The notes under the pieces: model-generated
Database searches by the model: none
The model's input: the letters and a program-made list of their open reading frames with translations, nothing else
What the model was told of the DNA's origin: nothing
Shown here: positions 1 to 7,107 of the stretch, one piece after another
How the letters are laid out: every line of letters begins with the position of its first letter
Numbering within the stretch: position 1 is the stretch's first letter
Position numbers and translations under genes: made by a program
Source: Salinibacterium sp. TMP30
GTDB taxonomy: Bacteria; Actinomycetota; Actinomycetes; Actinomycetales; Microbacteriaceae
DNA length: 64,000 nucleotides
Reading direction: 5' to 3'
Assembly (NCBI RefSeq): GCF_038397785.1
Contig: NZ_CP151642.1
Location: 2,232,001-2,296,000, forward strand

Positions 1-29
1 GAGGTTCGGCGAGGATTTAGGTATTCGCG

Positions 30-326
30 TTAGCGAACGACCACAGCGAGCACGTCGCGAGCCGACAGCACGAGCAGGTCGTCTCCGCCGTACTTCACTT
101 CGGTTCCGCCATACTTGGAATAGATGACCTTGTCGCCTACTGCGATATCGAGCGGCACGCGGTTTCCGTTGTCGTCGATGCGACCGGGACCTACGGCGAC
201 TACTTCGCCCTCCTGGGGCTTCTCTTTCGCAGTGTCAGGAATGACGAGCCCAGACGCGGTGGTCTGTTCTGCATCGACCTGCTTGATAACAATGCGATCC
301 TCGAGCGGCTTGATAGACACCGACAC
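30..326 (-). CDS. groES: co-chaperonin GroES
   Basis: GroES forms the seven-membered lid of the GroEL folding chamber in the cytoplasm. The 98-residue product has the family's usual length. It shows the mobile-loop region around residues 17-33, the conserved [13 protein letters not shown] segment and a YGGTE(V)KYGG beta-hairpin near the end. I chose the GTG at 326 because a purine-rich AGAGG lies just upstream and the protein then begins [10 protein letters not shown], as in other GroES proteins; an upstream in-frame ATG at 386 would start inside the promoter. A good sigma70-type promoter and two CIRCE operators precede it, so heat-inducible control by HrcA is expected. groEL is not visible in the 29 bases left of the gene, so it is either beyond the edge or elsewhere. 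Confidence 0.97.
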   Translation of the reverse strand: MSVSIKPLEDRIVIKQVDAEQTTASGLVIPDTAKEKPQEGEVVAVGPGRIDDNGNRVPLDIAVGDKVIYSKYGGTEVKYGGDDLLVLSARDVLAVVVR

Positions 327-354
327 GTTTGACCTCTTTCTAAAAGTTCTTGGG

Positions 355-381
355 TTGGCACACTCCGTGTGAGAGTGCCAG
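355..381. promoter_or_regulatory. CIRCE operator (imperfect), HrcA site
   Basis: TTGGCACAC (355-363), nine-base spacer, GAGTGCCAG (373-381). This has the CIRCE architecture of 9-base arms around a 9-base spacer, with mismatches at the outermost pair and one inner pair. It covers the predicted groES transcription start and lies 28 bases upstream of the GTG start codon. Confidence 0.85.
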
Positions 382-385
382 ATCA

Positions 386-414
386 ACTATACGGCTTGGT
401 TGGCACTCGATCAA
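386..414 (-). promoter_or_regulatory. groES promoter
   Basis: On the minus strand a -35 box TTGATC (409-414) is separated by exactly 17 bases from a -10 box TATAGT (386-391). Transcription should begin near 379. The -35 box lies inside the perfect CIRCE at 400-426 and the likely start site lies inside the second CIRCE at 355-381, so HrcA binding at either would block polymerase. Confidence 0.75.
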
Positions 415-426
415 CGTGAGTGCCAA
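400..426. promoter_or_regulatory. CIRCE operator (perfect), HrcA site
   Basis: TTGGCACTC (400-408), nine-base spacer, GAGTGCCAA (418-426): a perfect 9-9-9 inverted repeat matching the CIRCE consensus bound by the HrcA repressor. It overlaps the groES -35 box. It also lies only 24 bases upstream of the divergent methyltransferase start at 451, so it could influence both directions. Confidence 0.93.
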
Positions 427-450
427 TACAGATGCGGATACGGTTAGACA

Positions 451-1638
451 ATGAATCAGAGCGAATTGCGTGAGCTGCTTTCAGCTGAAGGCCTTCGCCT
501 GCTGGACTCCCTTCCCGTCTGGCAACCCAGCAATGAGATCGTGCGAACCGTCTCCGAACTCCGAAAAGCCGGCCACAGCCCCGGACTCGTCGCCGCCGTA
601 CTCAGCCAATCAAAACTACGCGCAAAAGCGATAAGCAAGTTTGGTGCATTCGCCGAACGGATGCTCTTCACCGAGGCCGGGCTCGAACAAGCCACTCGGC
701 TCTCCGTTGGCTCACTACACGCCGGCCGCTTTAGCAAGGCTGGCGTGAAATGGGTGGCTGATCTCGGTTGTGGAATCGGTGCCGATGCCCTCGCGATCGC
801 GGGTCTTGACCTCAATGTCACCGCGGTAGAGCGGGACGAAACCACCGCAGCCATCGCAAGCTACAACCTCGCCCCTTGGGCCAACGCCCAAGTACTCCAC
901 GGCGATGCCGAAACAACAGACCTCACCGGAATCGACGGAATCTACCTCGACCCAGCACGTCGTGACGCCCGCGTGCGTCTCACCAACCCTGCCGACTGGA
1001 CCCCCTCACTCGACTTCGCGTTCGGACTGGCTGAGCGCTATCCCACCGGAATCAAGCTCGGCCCCGGCATCGATCGCGATGTGATCCCCGACAATGCTGA
1101 AGCCCAGTGGGTGTCGGTCGGTCGCGAAGTCGTCGAGCTCGGACTCTGGTTCGGGGCTGTTGCTCGCGACGGCATCCGCCGCTCGGCGCTCGTGATCGGC
1201 GATCACGGCACCGCCGAGATGAGTGCACCCGCCGACAGCGTGGACGAAGCCCCGGGAGAATTGGGACAGTTTCTATTTGAGCCAGACGGTGCCGTCATCC
1301 GTGCACGACTCATTGGAGATCTTGCCCGACGGTTAAATGGCCGGATGCTCGACACATCGATCGCCTACTTCAGCGCGGATGCCGCAGCATCGTCGCCATT
1401 CGCGACGTGTTTCGAGATTGTGGCCGACTTCCCTCTCGATAAGCGGTCGCTGAAGAGGGAACTAGCAACGCGCAAGATTGGCACCCTAGAAATCAAAAAG
1501 CGCGGGGTCGATATTGACCCCGCGACTTTTCGAACTTCGCTTTCGCTAACCGGCGAGAACAGTGCCACATTGATTCTGACGCGTGTAGCTGGCAAACGCC
1601 GGGCGCTACTGGCGCAGCGCGTGCCGCCCTCGGTTTAG
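451..1638 (+). CDS. class I SAM-dependent methyltransferase with C-terminal THUMP-like domain
   Basis: The 395-residue protein has a Rossmann-type SAM-binding core: glycine-rich motif I DLGCGIGAD at about residues 104-112, an acidic ribose-binding motif (VERDE, 126-130) and a catalytic-loop motif YLDPARR at 165-171. The last 80 residues match the THUMP-like domain found in this actinobacterial family. THUMP domains usually deliver RNA to a modifying enzyme, so an RNA (probably tRNA or rRNA) substrate is likely but not demonstrated. The gene is divergent from groES and begins 24 bases from a perfect CIRCE element. No clear Shine-Dalgarno precedes ATG 451. A terminator-like hairpin lies inside the 3' part of the gene. 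Confidence 0.85.
   Translation: MNQSELRELLSAEGLRLLDSLPVWQPSNEIVRTVSELRKAGHSPGLVAAVLSQSKLRAKAISKFGAFAERMLFTEAGLEQATRLSVGSLHAGRFSKAGVKWVADLGCGIGADALAIAGLDLNVTAVERDETTAAIASYNLAPWANAQVLHGDAETTDLTGIDGIYLDPARRDARVRLTNPADWTPSLDFAFGLAERYPTGIKLGPGIDRDVIPDNAEAQWVSVGREVVELGLWFGAVARDGIRRSALVIGDHGTAEMSAPADSVDEAPGELGQFLFEPDGAVIRARLIGDLARRLNGRMLDTSIAYFSADAAASSPFATCFEIVADFPLDKRSLKRELATRKIGTLEIKKRGVDIDPATFRTSLSLTGENSATLILTRVAGKRRALLAQRVPPSV
1495..1530 (+). other. terminator-like hairpin inside the methyltransferase gene
   Basis: AAAAAG, then CGCGGGGTC (1501-1509), six-base loop, GACCCCGCG (1516-1524), then ACTTTT. A perfect 9-bp GC-rich stem with A-rich and T-rich flanks lies about 110 bases before the stop codon. 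Whether it terminates or merely reflects coding constraint is unknown. Confidence 0.4.
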
Positions 1639-1653
1639 CGAGTTGTGGACTAG

Positions 1654-2331
1654 TTAGAAGTTTCCGCGAAAGCCGGTCCCGAACTCACTAACGCCAGCAA
1701 ACAGCAACGCAAAACCTGCGATGACGATAACCCCGGTGATCAGACCAATCACGACGCTGATATACCCGGTAATGAGGCCGGTGAGCCAGTAGGGACGGGC
1801 ATACGGCTGCTTCTTCTGCGCCATGTGACCCATGACCACCGCGGCCACGCCGGGTAAGAACCCGAACACGACGAATGACAAAAGGATGCCGGAAATTCCG
1901 GTAACCATCGAAGCGATCGACAAGCCCTGCGCCGGACCAGCCGGAACCGGCGCGAACGGCGCTTGGCCTGGCGTCGACGCACCCTCGTAGCCGGGGATCG
2001 GGGTGCCGCTAGGGGCGGAGTATGGGTCAGCCGATGCAGCCGGAGTCGCTGAGGGCGCAACCGGCGGCACCGGAGGGGCTGACGGGGTCGCAGGAGTCGA
2101 GGGGGTCGCAGGAGTCGAGGGGGTCACGGGTGTTGTCTTCACTGGAGGTGTCTTGGCTGCGGTGGTCGTCACGGCAGGCGTCGACTTCGCTGCGACCTGT
2201 GCAGCAGCCGGCTTCTTAGCCGCAGGCTTCTTGGCTGACGGAGTCGCCTTTGCCTTGGGCGCGCGTGAAGCGACAGGTGTAGCGGGAGTGGGGATCGACG
2301 GGGTTGCGCCGTCTGAGTTGTTGGTAGCCAT
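1654..2331 (-). CDS. DUF4190-type membrane protein with long Ala/Pro/Lys-rich N-terminus
   Basis: Function unknown. The protein (225 residues from ATG 2331; an upstream GTG at 2337 is possible) begins with about 130 residues of low-complexity Ala/Pro/Thr/Lys sequence. Tandem TPSTPA-type repeats in it are encoded by an 18-base DNA repeat. The C-terminal 85 residues form a DUF4190-like module: a hydrophobic helix, a short MGHMAQKK loop, then a second long helix, which predicts two membrane segments. Its neighbour at 2432-2725 has the same module without the tail, suggesting duplication or a functional pair. The lysine/alanine tail resembles nucleic-acid or cell-wall-associated tails, but no role can be assigned. 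Confidence 0.75.
   Translation of the reverse strand: MATNNSDGATPSIPTPATPVASRAPKAKATPSAKKPAAKKPAAAQVAAKSTPAVTTTAAKTPPVKTTPVTPSTPATPSTPATPSAPPVPPVAPSATPAASADPYSAPSGTPIPGYEGASTPGQAPFAPVPAGPAQGLSIASMVTGISGILLSFVVFGFLPGVAAVVMGHMAQKKQPYARPYWLTGLITGYISVVIGLITGVIVIAGFALLFAGVSEFGTGFRGNF
2084..2125. repeat. 18-bp tandem repeat, 2.3 copies
   Basis: Unit GGGGTCGCAGGAGTCGAG occurs at 2084-2101 and 2102-2119, followed by GGGGTC. The two full copies are identical and in frame, encoding the Thr/Pro/Ser/Ala repeat of the DUF4190 protein. Perfect identity implies a recent or length-variable duplication. Confidence 0.9.
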
Positions 2332-2375
2332 CCGCACACTTTAGCAAGCACAACTCAACAGCTGCCCAGCAACGA

Positions 2376-2409
2376 CTTCGGGGCCCGCGCTACTGTGCGG
2401 GCCCCGAAG
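2376..2409 (-). terminator. intrinsic terminator-like hairpin
   Basis: CTTCGGGGCCCGC (2376-2388) pairs perfectly with GCGGGCCCCGAAG (2397-2409) around an 8-base loop. It lies just downstream of the 2432-2725 gene and upstream of the 1654-2331 gene. It lacks a long T tract on either side, so it is typical of high-GC terminators but not proof of termination. Confidence 0.7.
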
Positions 2410-2431
2410 AGTAAGAAACTGAGGTGCGGGC

Positions 2432-2725
2432 TTAGTAGGTGTCGAATCCGCCCGCTGCACCCAAGAAGAAGAGGGGAATGAATATTGCAAACAGCGCGAT
2501 GAAAAACCCGACGAGTCCGAGGTACCCGAGCACGAGACCGATGATGGCGAGCACGTTGCCCTGTTCGCCGGTCTTCTTGATCTGGCTGAGCGCAATGTGG
2601 CCCGTGACAATGCCGATGAGGCTAAGCCACAGGATCGATGTCACCAGGGAGACGATCGAGAGTACGTTCCACTTGGCAACCGGCGCGCCTGTTGGCGTCG
2701 AGGCGTAAGGCGTGGGTTCTGACAT
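2432..2725 (-). CDS. DUF4190 domain membrane protein
   Basis: A 97-residue protein beginning MSEPTPYAS. ATG 2725 is preceded by AAGGAG at good spacing. Two hydrophobic segments (about residues 22-45 and 60-90) flank the short loop GHIALSQIKKTGEQGN, the signature arrangement of DUF4190 proteins. Function is unknown; these are commonly small membrane proteins of Gram-positive bacteria. It has its own consensus promoter at 2769-2797 and a strong hairpin behind it, so it looks monocistronic. It is the short paralogue of the neighbour at 1654-2331. Confidence 0.85.
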   Translation of the reverse strand: MSEPTPYASTPTGAPVAKWNVLSIVSLVTSILWLSLIGIVTGHIALSQIKKTGEQGNVLAIIGLVLGYLGLVGFFIALFAIFIPLFFLGAAGGFDTY

Positions 2726-2768
2726 GACGGAATGCTCCTTAGTAGATGAAACCGAAAGCGGCGCCACC

Positions 2769-2797
2769 ATATTCTCAGCCTGAGAGAACGCTGTCAA
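2769..2797 (-). promoter_or_regulatory. promoter of the 2432-2725 gene, with palindrome
   Basis: Minus-strand TTGACA (2792-2797), 17-base spacer, GAATAT (2769-2774), placing the start about 36 bases before ATG 2725. A 13-base palindrome TCTCAG-C-CTGAGA (2773-2785) covers the -10 box edge and the spacer and could be an operator. Confidence 0.7.
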
Positions 2798-2825
2798 TGC
2801 GTCTCGACTAGAGCATAACGTGTTT

Positions 2826-3935
2826 TTAGGACTGAATTTGGGTGACCGGGAGGGTCGAGTCCGCGCTAAAGCCGAGCGTAGAGGGCTGTTTGCCCGCCAT
2901 TACCAATTGGGCACCCAGAGCGGCGATCATCGCACCATTATCTGTGCACAGTGACAGCGGCGGGATTCTCAATTGGATGCCCGCAGCATCGCACCGCTCC
3001 TGCGCGAGTTCTCGCACACGGGCGTTAGCCACGACTCCGCCGCCGAGCAGTAGGCGCGGCACACCACGATCTACACACGCCGCGACCGCCTTAATCAGCA
3101 GGATGTCAACGACTGCCTCACGAAAACTGGCCGCGACATCCGCAATCGAAAACTCTGTTCCGGCATCGTGTTCACGCTCGACCCAGCGCGCGACGGCAGT
3201 CTTCAGTCCCGAGAATGAAAAATCGTACCGGTGCTTCTCCATGTCTTTAGCCTGACTCAGACCGCGGGGAAATCGGATGGCCTGAGGATTGCCCTCTGCG
3301 GCAACCCGATCAATCTGAGGCCCACCCGGATAAGGAAGCCCGAGCAATCGGGCCACCTTGTCGAAGGCTTCCCCGGCAGCGTCGTCAATTGTTTCGCCGA
3401 GAAGTTCGACATCGGAAACCAGATCGCGAACGTGCAGCAACGATGTATGACCACCAGACACGAGCAGCGCGATCGTCGGAAGGTCAATTTCTGTTCCGTC
3501 GTCGCGCAACACATCAGCTCCGACGTGCCCCACAAGATGATTGACGGCATACAGCGGTTTGTCCGTTGCAACGGCGAGCGCCTTCGCTGCGGCAACACCC
3601 ACCATGAGTGCGCCAGCAAGTCCGGGGCCGCTCGTTACAGCAATCGCATCAATCTCGTGAAGCTCTATCCCAGCTTCTCGGAGCGCCTGCTCGAGCGCTG
3701 GCTGCATCGCCTCAAGGTGTGCGCGTGCCGCAACCTCAGGGACGACCCCGCCGTAGCGCGCATGCTCGTCCATGGATGATGAAATGACGTTGGCGAGCAA
3801 GCGGTTACCACACACAATGCCAATTCCTGTCTCATCACAACTGGTTTCGATTCCCAGCACAAGAGGCTCAGTGGTGTTGTTCGGCAGGCTTCGGTTCGCT
3901 GGTGCTGTCCGAGTAACGGTCGCAGGCTGGCTCAT
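2826..3935 (-). CDS. tsaD: tRNA threonylcarbamoyladenosine transferase TsaD
   Basis: TsaD transfers the threonylcarbamoyl group from TC-AMP to A37 of ANN-decoding tRNAs (t6A), in a complex with TsaB and TsaE. The 369-residue protein has the ASKHA fold signature [11 protein letters not shown] near residue 28, the metal-binding HLVGHVGAD (HxxxH) motif, and [12 protein letters not shown] towards the C-terminus. About 25 extra residues precede the usual start; the N-terminal ATG at 3935 overlaps the rimI stop by 4 bases, supporting it. It is the last gene of the glmS-to-tsaD operon. Confidence 0.97.
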   Translation of the reverse strand: MSQPATVTRTAPANRSLPNNTTEPLVLGIETSCDETGIGIVCGNRLLANVISSSMDEHARYGGVVPEVAARAHLEAMQPALEQALREAGIELHEIDAIAVTSGPGLAGALMVGVAAAKALAVATDKPLYAVNHLVGHVGADVLRDDGTEIDLPTIALLVSGGHTSLLHVRDLVSDVELLGETIDDAAGEAFDKVARLLGLPYPGGPQIDRVAAEGNPQAIRFPRGLSQAKDMEKHRYDFSFSGLKTAVARWVEREHDAGTEFSIADVAASFREAVVDILLIKAVAACVDRGVPRLLLGGGVVANARVRELAQERCDAAGIQLRIPPLSLCTDNGAMIAALGAQLVMAGKQPSTLGFSADSTLPVTQIQS

Positions 3936-4423
3936 ACCCCCACCGCCGGAGACAGTTTGGCTTCGGGAATGGTGAGGCGCATCACGATCGCATCGACGCC
4001 ATCGGGTTGGTAGTAGTTCGGGCGCACCGCGATGCGTTCAAAGCCCAACGAATCATAGAGTCGTTGCGCGGCAGGATTGTCGTCGCGTACCTCCAAGAAG
4101 AGTTCACCTGCCCCGCGATCACGAGCCTCCACCATGAGCGCGTACATCAGCGCACGCCCAATGCCGTGGCGTCGAGCATCCGGAGCAACAGCAATAGTTT
4201 GGATGTCGGCCTGCCCAGAACGGAATGGAGCGCGCAAGCCTGCATACGCTTTCACCTGCGTCGGCTCCCCCACAGGATGCGCGACCAGATAGTACCCGTA
4301 ATTATCAGCGAGCTCAGCGCTCATCATGTCGCGGGACCAAGCGTCGTTGGCGAATTCGCTCACCTCAATCACCATGATGGCGTCGAGGTCGTCGGGGGTA
4401 GCGCGACGCAATTGCCAGCTCAT
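3932..4423 (-). CDS. rimI: ribosomal protein S18-alanine N-acetyltransferase RimI
   Basis: A 163-residue GNAT-family N-acetyltransferase. The acetyl-CoA pyrophosphate-binding motif reads [13 protein letters not shown] at about residues 86-98, followed by the RimI-typical [18 protein letters not shown]. In characterised systems RimI acetylates the N-terminal alanine of bS18; broader protein targets are known in actinobacteria. Placement between tsaB and tsaD with 4-base overlaps on both sides is the usual arrangement and supports RimI over an unrelated GNAT. Confidence 0.92.
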   Translation of the reverse strand: MSWQLRRATPDDLDAIMVIEVSEFANDAWSRDMMSAELADNYGYYLVAHPVGEPTQVKAYAGLRAPFRSGQADIQTIAVAPDARRHGIGRALMYALMVEARDRGAGELFLEVRDDNPAAQRLYDSLGFERIAVRPNYYQPDGVDAIVMRLTIPEAKLSPAVGV

Positions 4424-5040
4424 GCGGTTACTCGTTTCGGTCCTGCGGAGAGGGTGACGTCTGGTGAGCGCAAGTAAAGGGCCTCTTCGCCGGCAAATTC
4501 GCGCCCGTTGACTTTCATGAGCTGGGCCAGGGTTGCCAGGTTTGCGGCGCGCACCGTTGCGGCTTTCCGCAGCGCATAGTGGTCGAAGTGTGGCACGTGA
4601 GTGGCGAGCTCTGCGGCGGGAGCGAGCGCGGGTCCGGCCTCGCGAATGGGCAACCCCGCGTCATCCATTCCCGCGTAGGTTGACCAATACAGCTCTTTGC
4701 GTCTCGCATCTGTGGCGATCAGGACTGGCGCGGTTTCGCCGAGTGCGATGGCATCATGAGTGACAACCCGATACAGCGGCAGGCCGGCACCGAAAGCAAA
4801 AGTGCGCGCGGCAACGATGCCCACCCGCAGCCCAGTGAAGGGCCCCGGCCCCATTCCCGCCACGACACCGGTCAGGTCGGTTACAGCGAGTTTGGTGTCT
4901 GCGAGACAGCTGTAGATGAAGTCGCCAACGACTTCGGCATGCTTTCGGGTGTCTGCAGAGTCGCACTCCGCGTGCACAACGCCCTGCGCATCAACAATCG
5001 CGACGCTCGTTCCTGCCGACGTATCAATCGCTAAAAACAT
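4420..5040 (-). CDS. tsaB: t6A biosynthesis protein TsaB
   Basis: TsaB is the catalytically inactive ASKHA paralogue that dimerises with TsaD in the t6A complex. The 206-residue product has LAIDTSAGTSVAIVD at the start and GMGPGPFTGLRVGI near residue 65, both diagnostic. ATG 5040 has GAGGTG five bases upstream and is preferred to the TTG at 5043. It overlaps the end of tsaE by 17 bases and the start of rimI by 4, so the genes are translationally coupled. Confidence 0.95.
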   Translation of the reverse strand: MFLAIDTSAGTSVAIVDAQGVVHAECDSADTRKHAEVVGDFIYSCLADTKLAVTDLTGVVAGMGPGPFTGLRVGIVAARTFAFGAGLPLYRVVTHDAIALGETAPVLIATDARRKELYWSTYAGMDDAGLPIREAGPALAPAAELATHVPHFDHYALRKAATVRAANLATLAQLMKVNGREFAGEEALYLRSPDVTLSAGPKRVTA

Positions 5041-5599
5041 CAAGCCACCTCAAATCTGCCCACTTGGGGCCGAAACCGGTCACCGTCACGGCGCGCGGTT
5101 CAACTGCCTCTTCGGCGAAATCATCGTCAGAGTGGTTCTCGTCACCCGCGCCGGTGGGTCGCGCAATATCGACGTTCAGCCATGACTTACTAACTCCATC
5201 GAGCAAACCTGCACCCCATTCGACCACAACAATGGATGCCTCAAAATCGATGTCGAGATCGTCGAGTTCTACAGCGCTGCCCAAGCGGTAAGCGTCGACA
5301 TGCACGAGGGGCGCCTGAGCTGGCGATGATGACGATGCCGACTCCGGTTCCGGTTGCTGTGTCGCTGTCGGTATCGATATCGATTGCCCCAGTCGCGGAT
5401 GCGTGCGCGCGAGCACAAAGGTCGGGCTCGTCACGGTGCCGCGGATGCCGAGAGTCTCACCAATCGCTCGCGTGAGGGTGGTTTTTCCTGCACCGAGTTC
5501 GCCATTGAGCAAAACGAGGTCGCCGGCGTCGAGCTGCCCGGCGATTAGTGACCCGAGATCAGCCATCCGCTGGGGGGAATCGACCACGAGTCTGGTCAT
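5024..5599 (-). CDS. tsaE: t6A biosynthesis ATPase TsaE, with low-complexity insertion
   Basis: TsaE is the P-loop ATPase that drives turnover of the TsaB-TsaD complex. Walker A reads GELGAGKTT (residues 33-41), followed by TSPTFVLAR and HVDAYRL, the family core. At 191 residues it is longer than most (about 150): a Ser/Pro/Gln/Glu-rich insertion of roughly 25 residues (about 71-96) separates TSPTFVLARTHP from LVHVDAYRL, and the C-terminus is extended. Both lie away from the catalytic motifs. It overlaps the end of alr by 4 bases. Confidence 0.95.
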   Translation of the reverse strand: MTRLVVDSPQRMADLGSLIAGQLDAGDLVLLNGELGAGKTTLTRAIGETLGIRGTVTSPTFVLARTHPRLGQSISIPTATQQPEPESASSSSPAQAPLVHVDAYRLGSAVELDDLDIDFEASIVVVEWGAGLLDGVSKSWLNVDIARPTGAGDENHSDDDFAEEAVEPRAVTVTGFGPKWADLRWLDVFSD

Positions 5600-6732
5600 G
5601 GTTCGTACCTGCGCACCACGCGCGGTCCGATGCGAGTCACGATCTCATAGTTGATGGTTCCCGCGGCCGTCGCCCACTCGTCGGCGCTGGGCACAGGCAT
5701 CGCAGAGCCAGACGCAAGCGAAGAGTCCACAGAGTTCGAAGGGTCGCCAAATAGTACTGCACGATCGCCCACGGCAACCGGGGCATCACCCATGTCGACG
5801 ACGATCTGATCCATGGCAACCCGGCCAGCAACCCGGCCTCGATAACCGTTGATCGTGACGGGGCCGCGGTTGGAGGCATGGCGCGGAATACCATCGCCGT
5901 ACCCCACGGGCACGAGCGCGAGAGTGGTGTCGGTCTCGCAGTGAAAGTCGAAGCCGTACGACACTCCCGCACCGGCCGAAGCGCGTTTCACAGAAACGAC
6001 GGGGGCACTCAAGGTCATCGCCGGCACCAGACCTAGAGCCGAAGCATCCACATCATCGGACGGGGCAAGGCCATAGGTGCTGATTCCTAGTCGGACCATG
6101 GTGAAGCGGGCATCGGGGTGTTTGATCGCGCCTTCCGAGGCCGCCAAGTGACGGAATTCTGGCCGAAGCCCCACAGACTCCGCCATCACGATGGCTGCGG
6201 AGAATTGTTGGATCTGCTGTGCGTCATTCTCCGCGCCAGCATTGGCCAGGTGACTCCAGATTCCCCGTACACGGATCCGCCCGGCAAGTTCGTGCGCCGC
6301 GGCAGCGTCGAAGAACTCGTGCCAGTCGCTAAGAGCAGCCCCGTTGCGGTGCAGACCCGTATCGACCTTGAGGTGAACGAACGCAGTTCCGGATGCCGCA
6401 GCGACTTCGGCCAGTTGTGCAATGTTGCTGACACCGAGGTCTACATTCGCGCGCACTGCTTCACCGAATATTGCCCCCGGCTGGTGCAACCACGCTAAGA
6501 GTGGAGCGTCGATGCCCGCGGTTCGCAGCGCAAGCGCTTCGGTCAGGTCAGCAATGCCGAGCCAGTTCGCACCACCAGAAATGGCGGCGCGGGCACTTTC
6601 GATGGCTCCGTGGCCGTAGCCGTCGGCTTTCACGACCGCCATTACCAGCGCAGGGGCGACCAGAGCGCGCAAAGTTTCTACGTTGTGCGTTATCGCGCCG
6701 GTGTTGATCGTTGCGAGTCGAAGGTCAGTCAT
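5596..6732 (-). CDS. alr: alanine racemase
   Basis: A PLP-dependent racemase that makes D-alanine for peptidoglycan. The 378-residue protein has the PLP-lysine motif VVKADGYGHGA (Lys35) and GVSYGFDF, which includes the catalytic-tyrosine region, followed by the PVGYGDG motif. ATG 6732 is preceded by GGAGG and overlaps the acpS stop by 8 bases; an upstream in-frame start at 6777 would lie deep in acpS. The C-terminal domain carries a small Ser-rich insertion (near residues 325-345). Placement with glmS groups cell-wall precursor supply. Confidence 0.96.
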   Translation of the reverse strand: MTDLRLATINTGAITHNVETLRALVAPALVMAVVKADGYGHGAIESARAAISGGANWLGIADLTEALALRTAGIDAPLLAWLHQPGAIFGEAVRANVDLGVSNIAQLAEVAAASGTAFVHLKVDTGLHRNGAALSDWHEFFDAAAAHELAGRIRVRGIWSHLANAGAENDAQQIQQFSAAIVMAESVGLRPEFRHLAASEGAIKHPDARFTMVRLGISTYGLAPSDDVDASALGLVPAMTLSAPVVSVKRASAGAGVSYGFDFHCETDTTLALVPVGYGDGIPRHASNRGPVTINGYRGRVAGRVAMDQIVVDMGDAPVAVGDRAVLFGDPSNSVDSSLASGSAMPVPSADEWATAAGTINYEIVTRIGPRVVRRYEP

Positions 6733-7099
6733 GGTGGGCCTCCGCAATAACGTAAGCGATTGCGATGCCCGCGTCATGGCTCATCGACAGGTGAACGGAG
6801 GTGATCCCGCGACGTTCAGCAATTGCTTTTGTGGCGTTCTGCAGTTCAAACGACGGATTTCCGAGCGCGTCAGAGACGACCTTCATGTCGTGCCAGGTAA
6901 CGCCACTAGAGTCGCCCAGGGCCTTGATGAGCGCTTCTTTAGCGGCAAAGCGGCCGGCAAGTGAGCGCAGCGGTCGCGTCGCACCATCCTTCAATTGTTC
7001 GCTCTGAGAGAACAGGCGCGAGGTGAGGGTCGGCGTGCGCTGCAAAGCACGTTCGAAGCGGGCGATGTCGACGACATCTACACCGATCCCCACAATCAC
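6725..7099 (-). CDS. acpS: holo-[acyl-carrier-protein] synthase
   Basis: AcpS transfers 4'-phosphopantetheine from CoA to a conserved serine of acyl carrier protein or the ACP domain of FAS I. The 124-residue protein has the start IVGIGVDVVDI with the Mg-binding aspartate, and the core RFAAKEALIKALG. It starts with GTG 7099, eight bases after the glmS stop. In the neighbourhood coaA, which starts the CoA pathway, is divergent from the same operon, so CoA-linked functions cluster here. Confidence 0.96.
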   Translation of the reverse strand: MIVGIGVDVVDIARFERALQRTPTLTSRLFSQSEQLKDGATRPLRSLAGRFAAKEALIKALGDSSGVTWHDMKVVSDALGNPSFELQNATKAIAERRGITSVHLSMSHDAGIAIAYVIAEAHHD

Positions 7100-7107
7100 G
7101 GTGAGAC

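Noticed and set aside
2760-2797. Upstream in-frame start at 2797 for the DUF4190 gene
   Set aside because: It falls in the -35 box of the promoter; ATG 2725 has AAGGAG and a sensible N-terminus.
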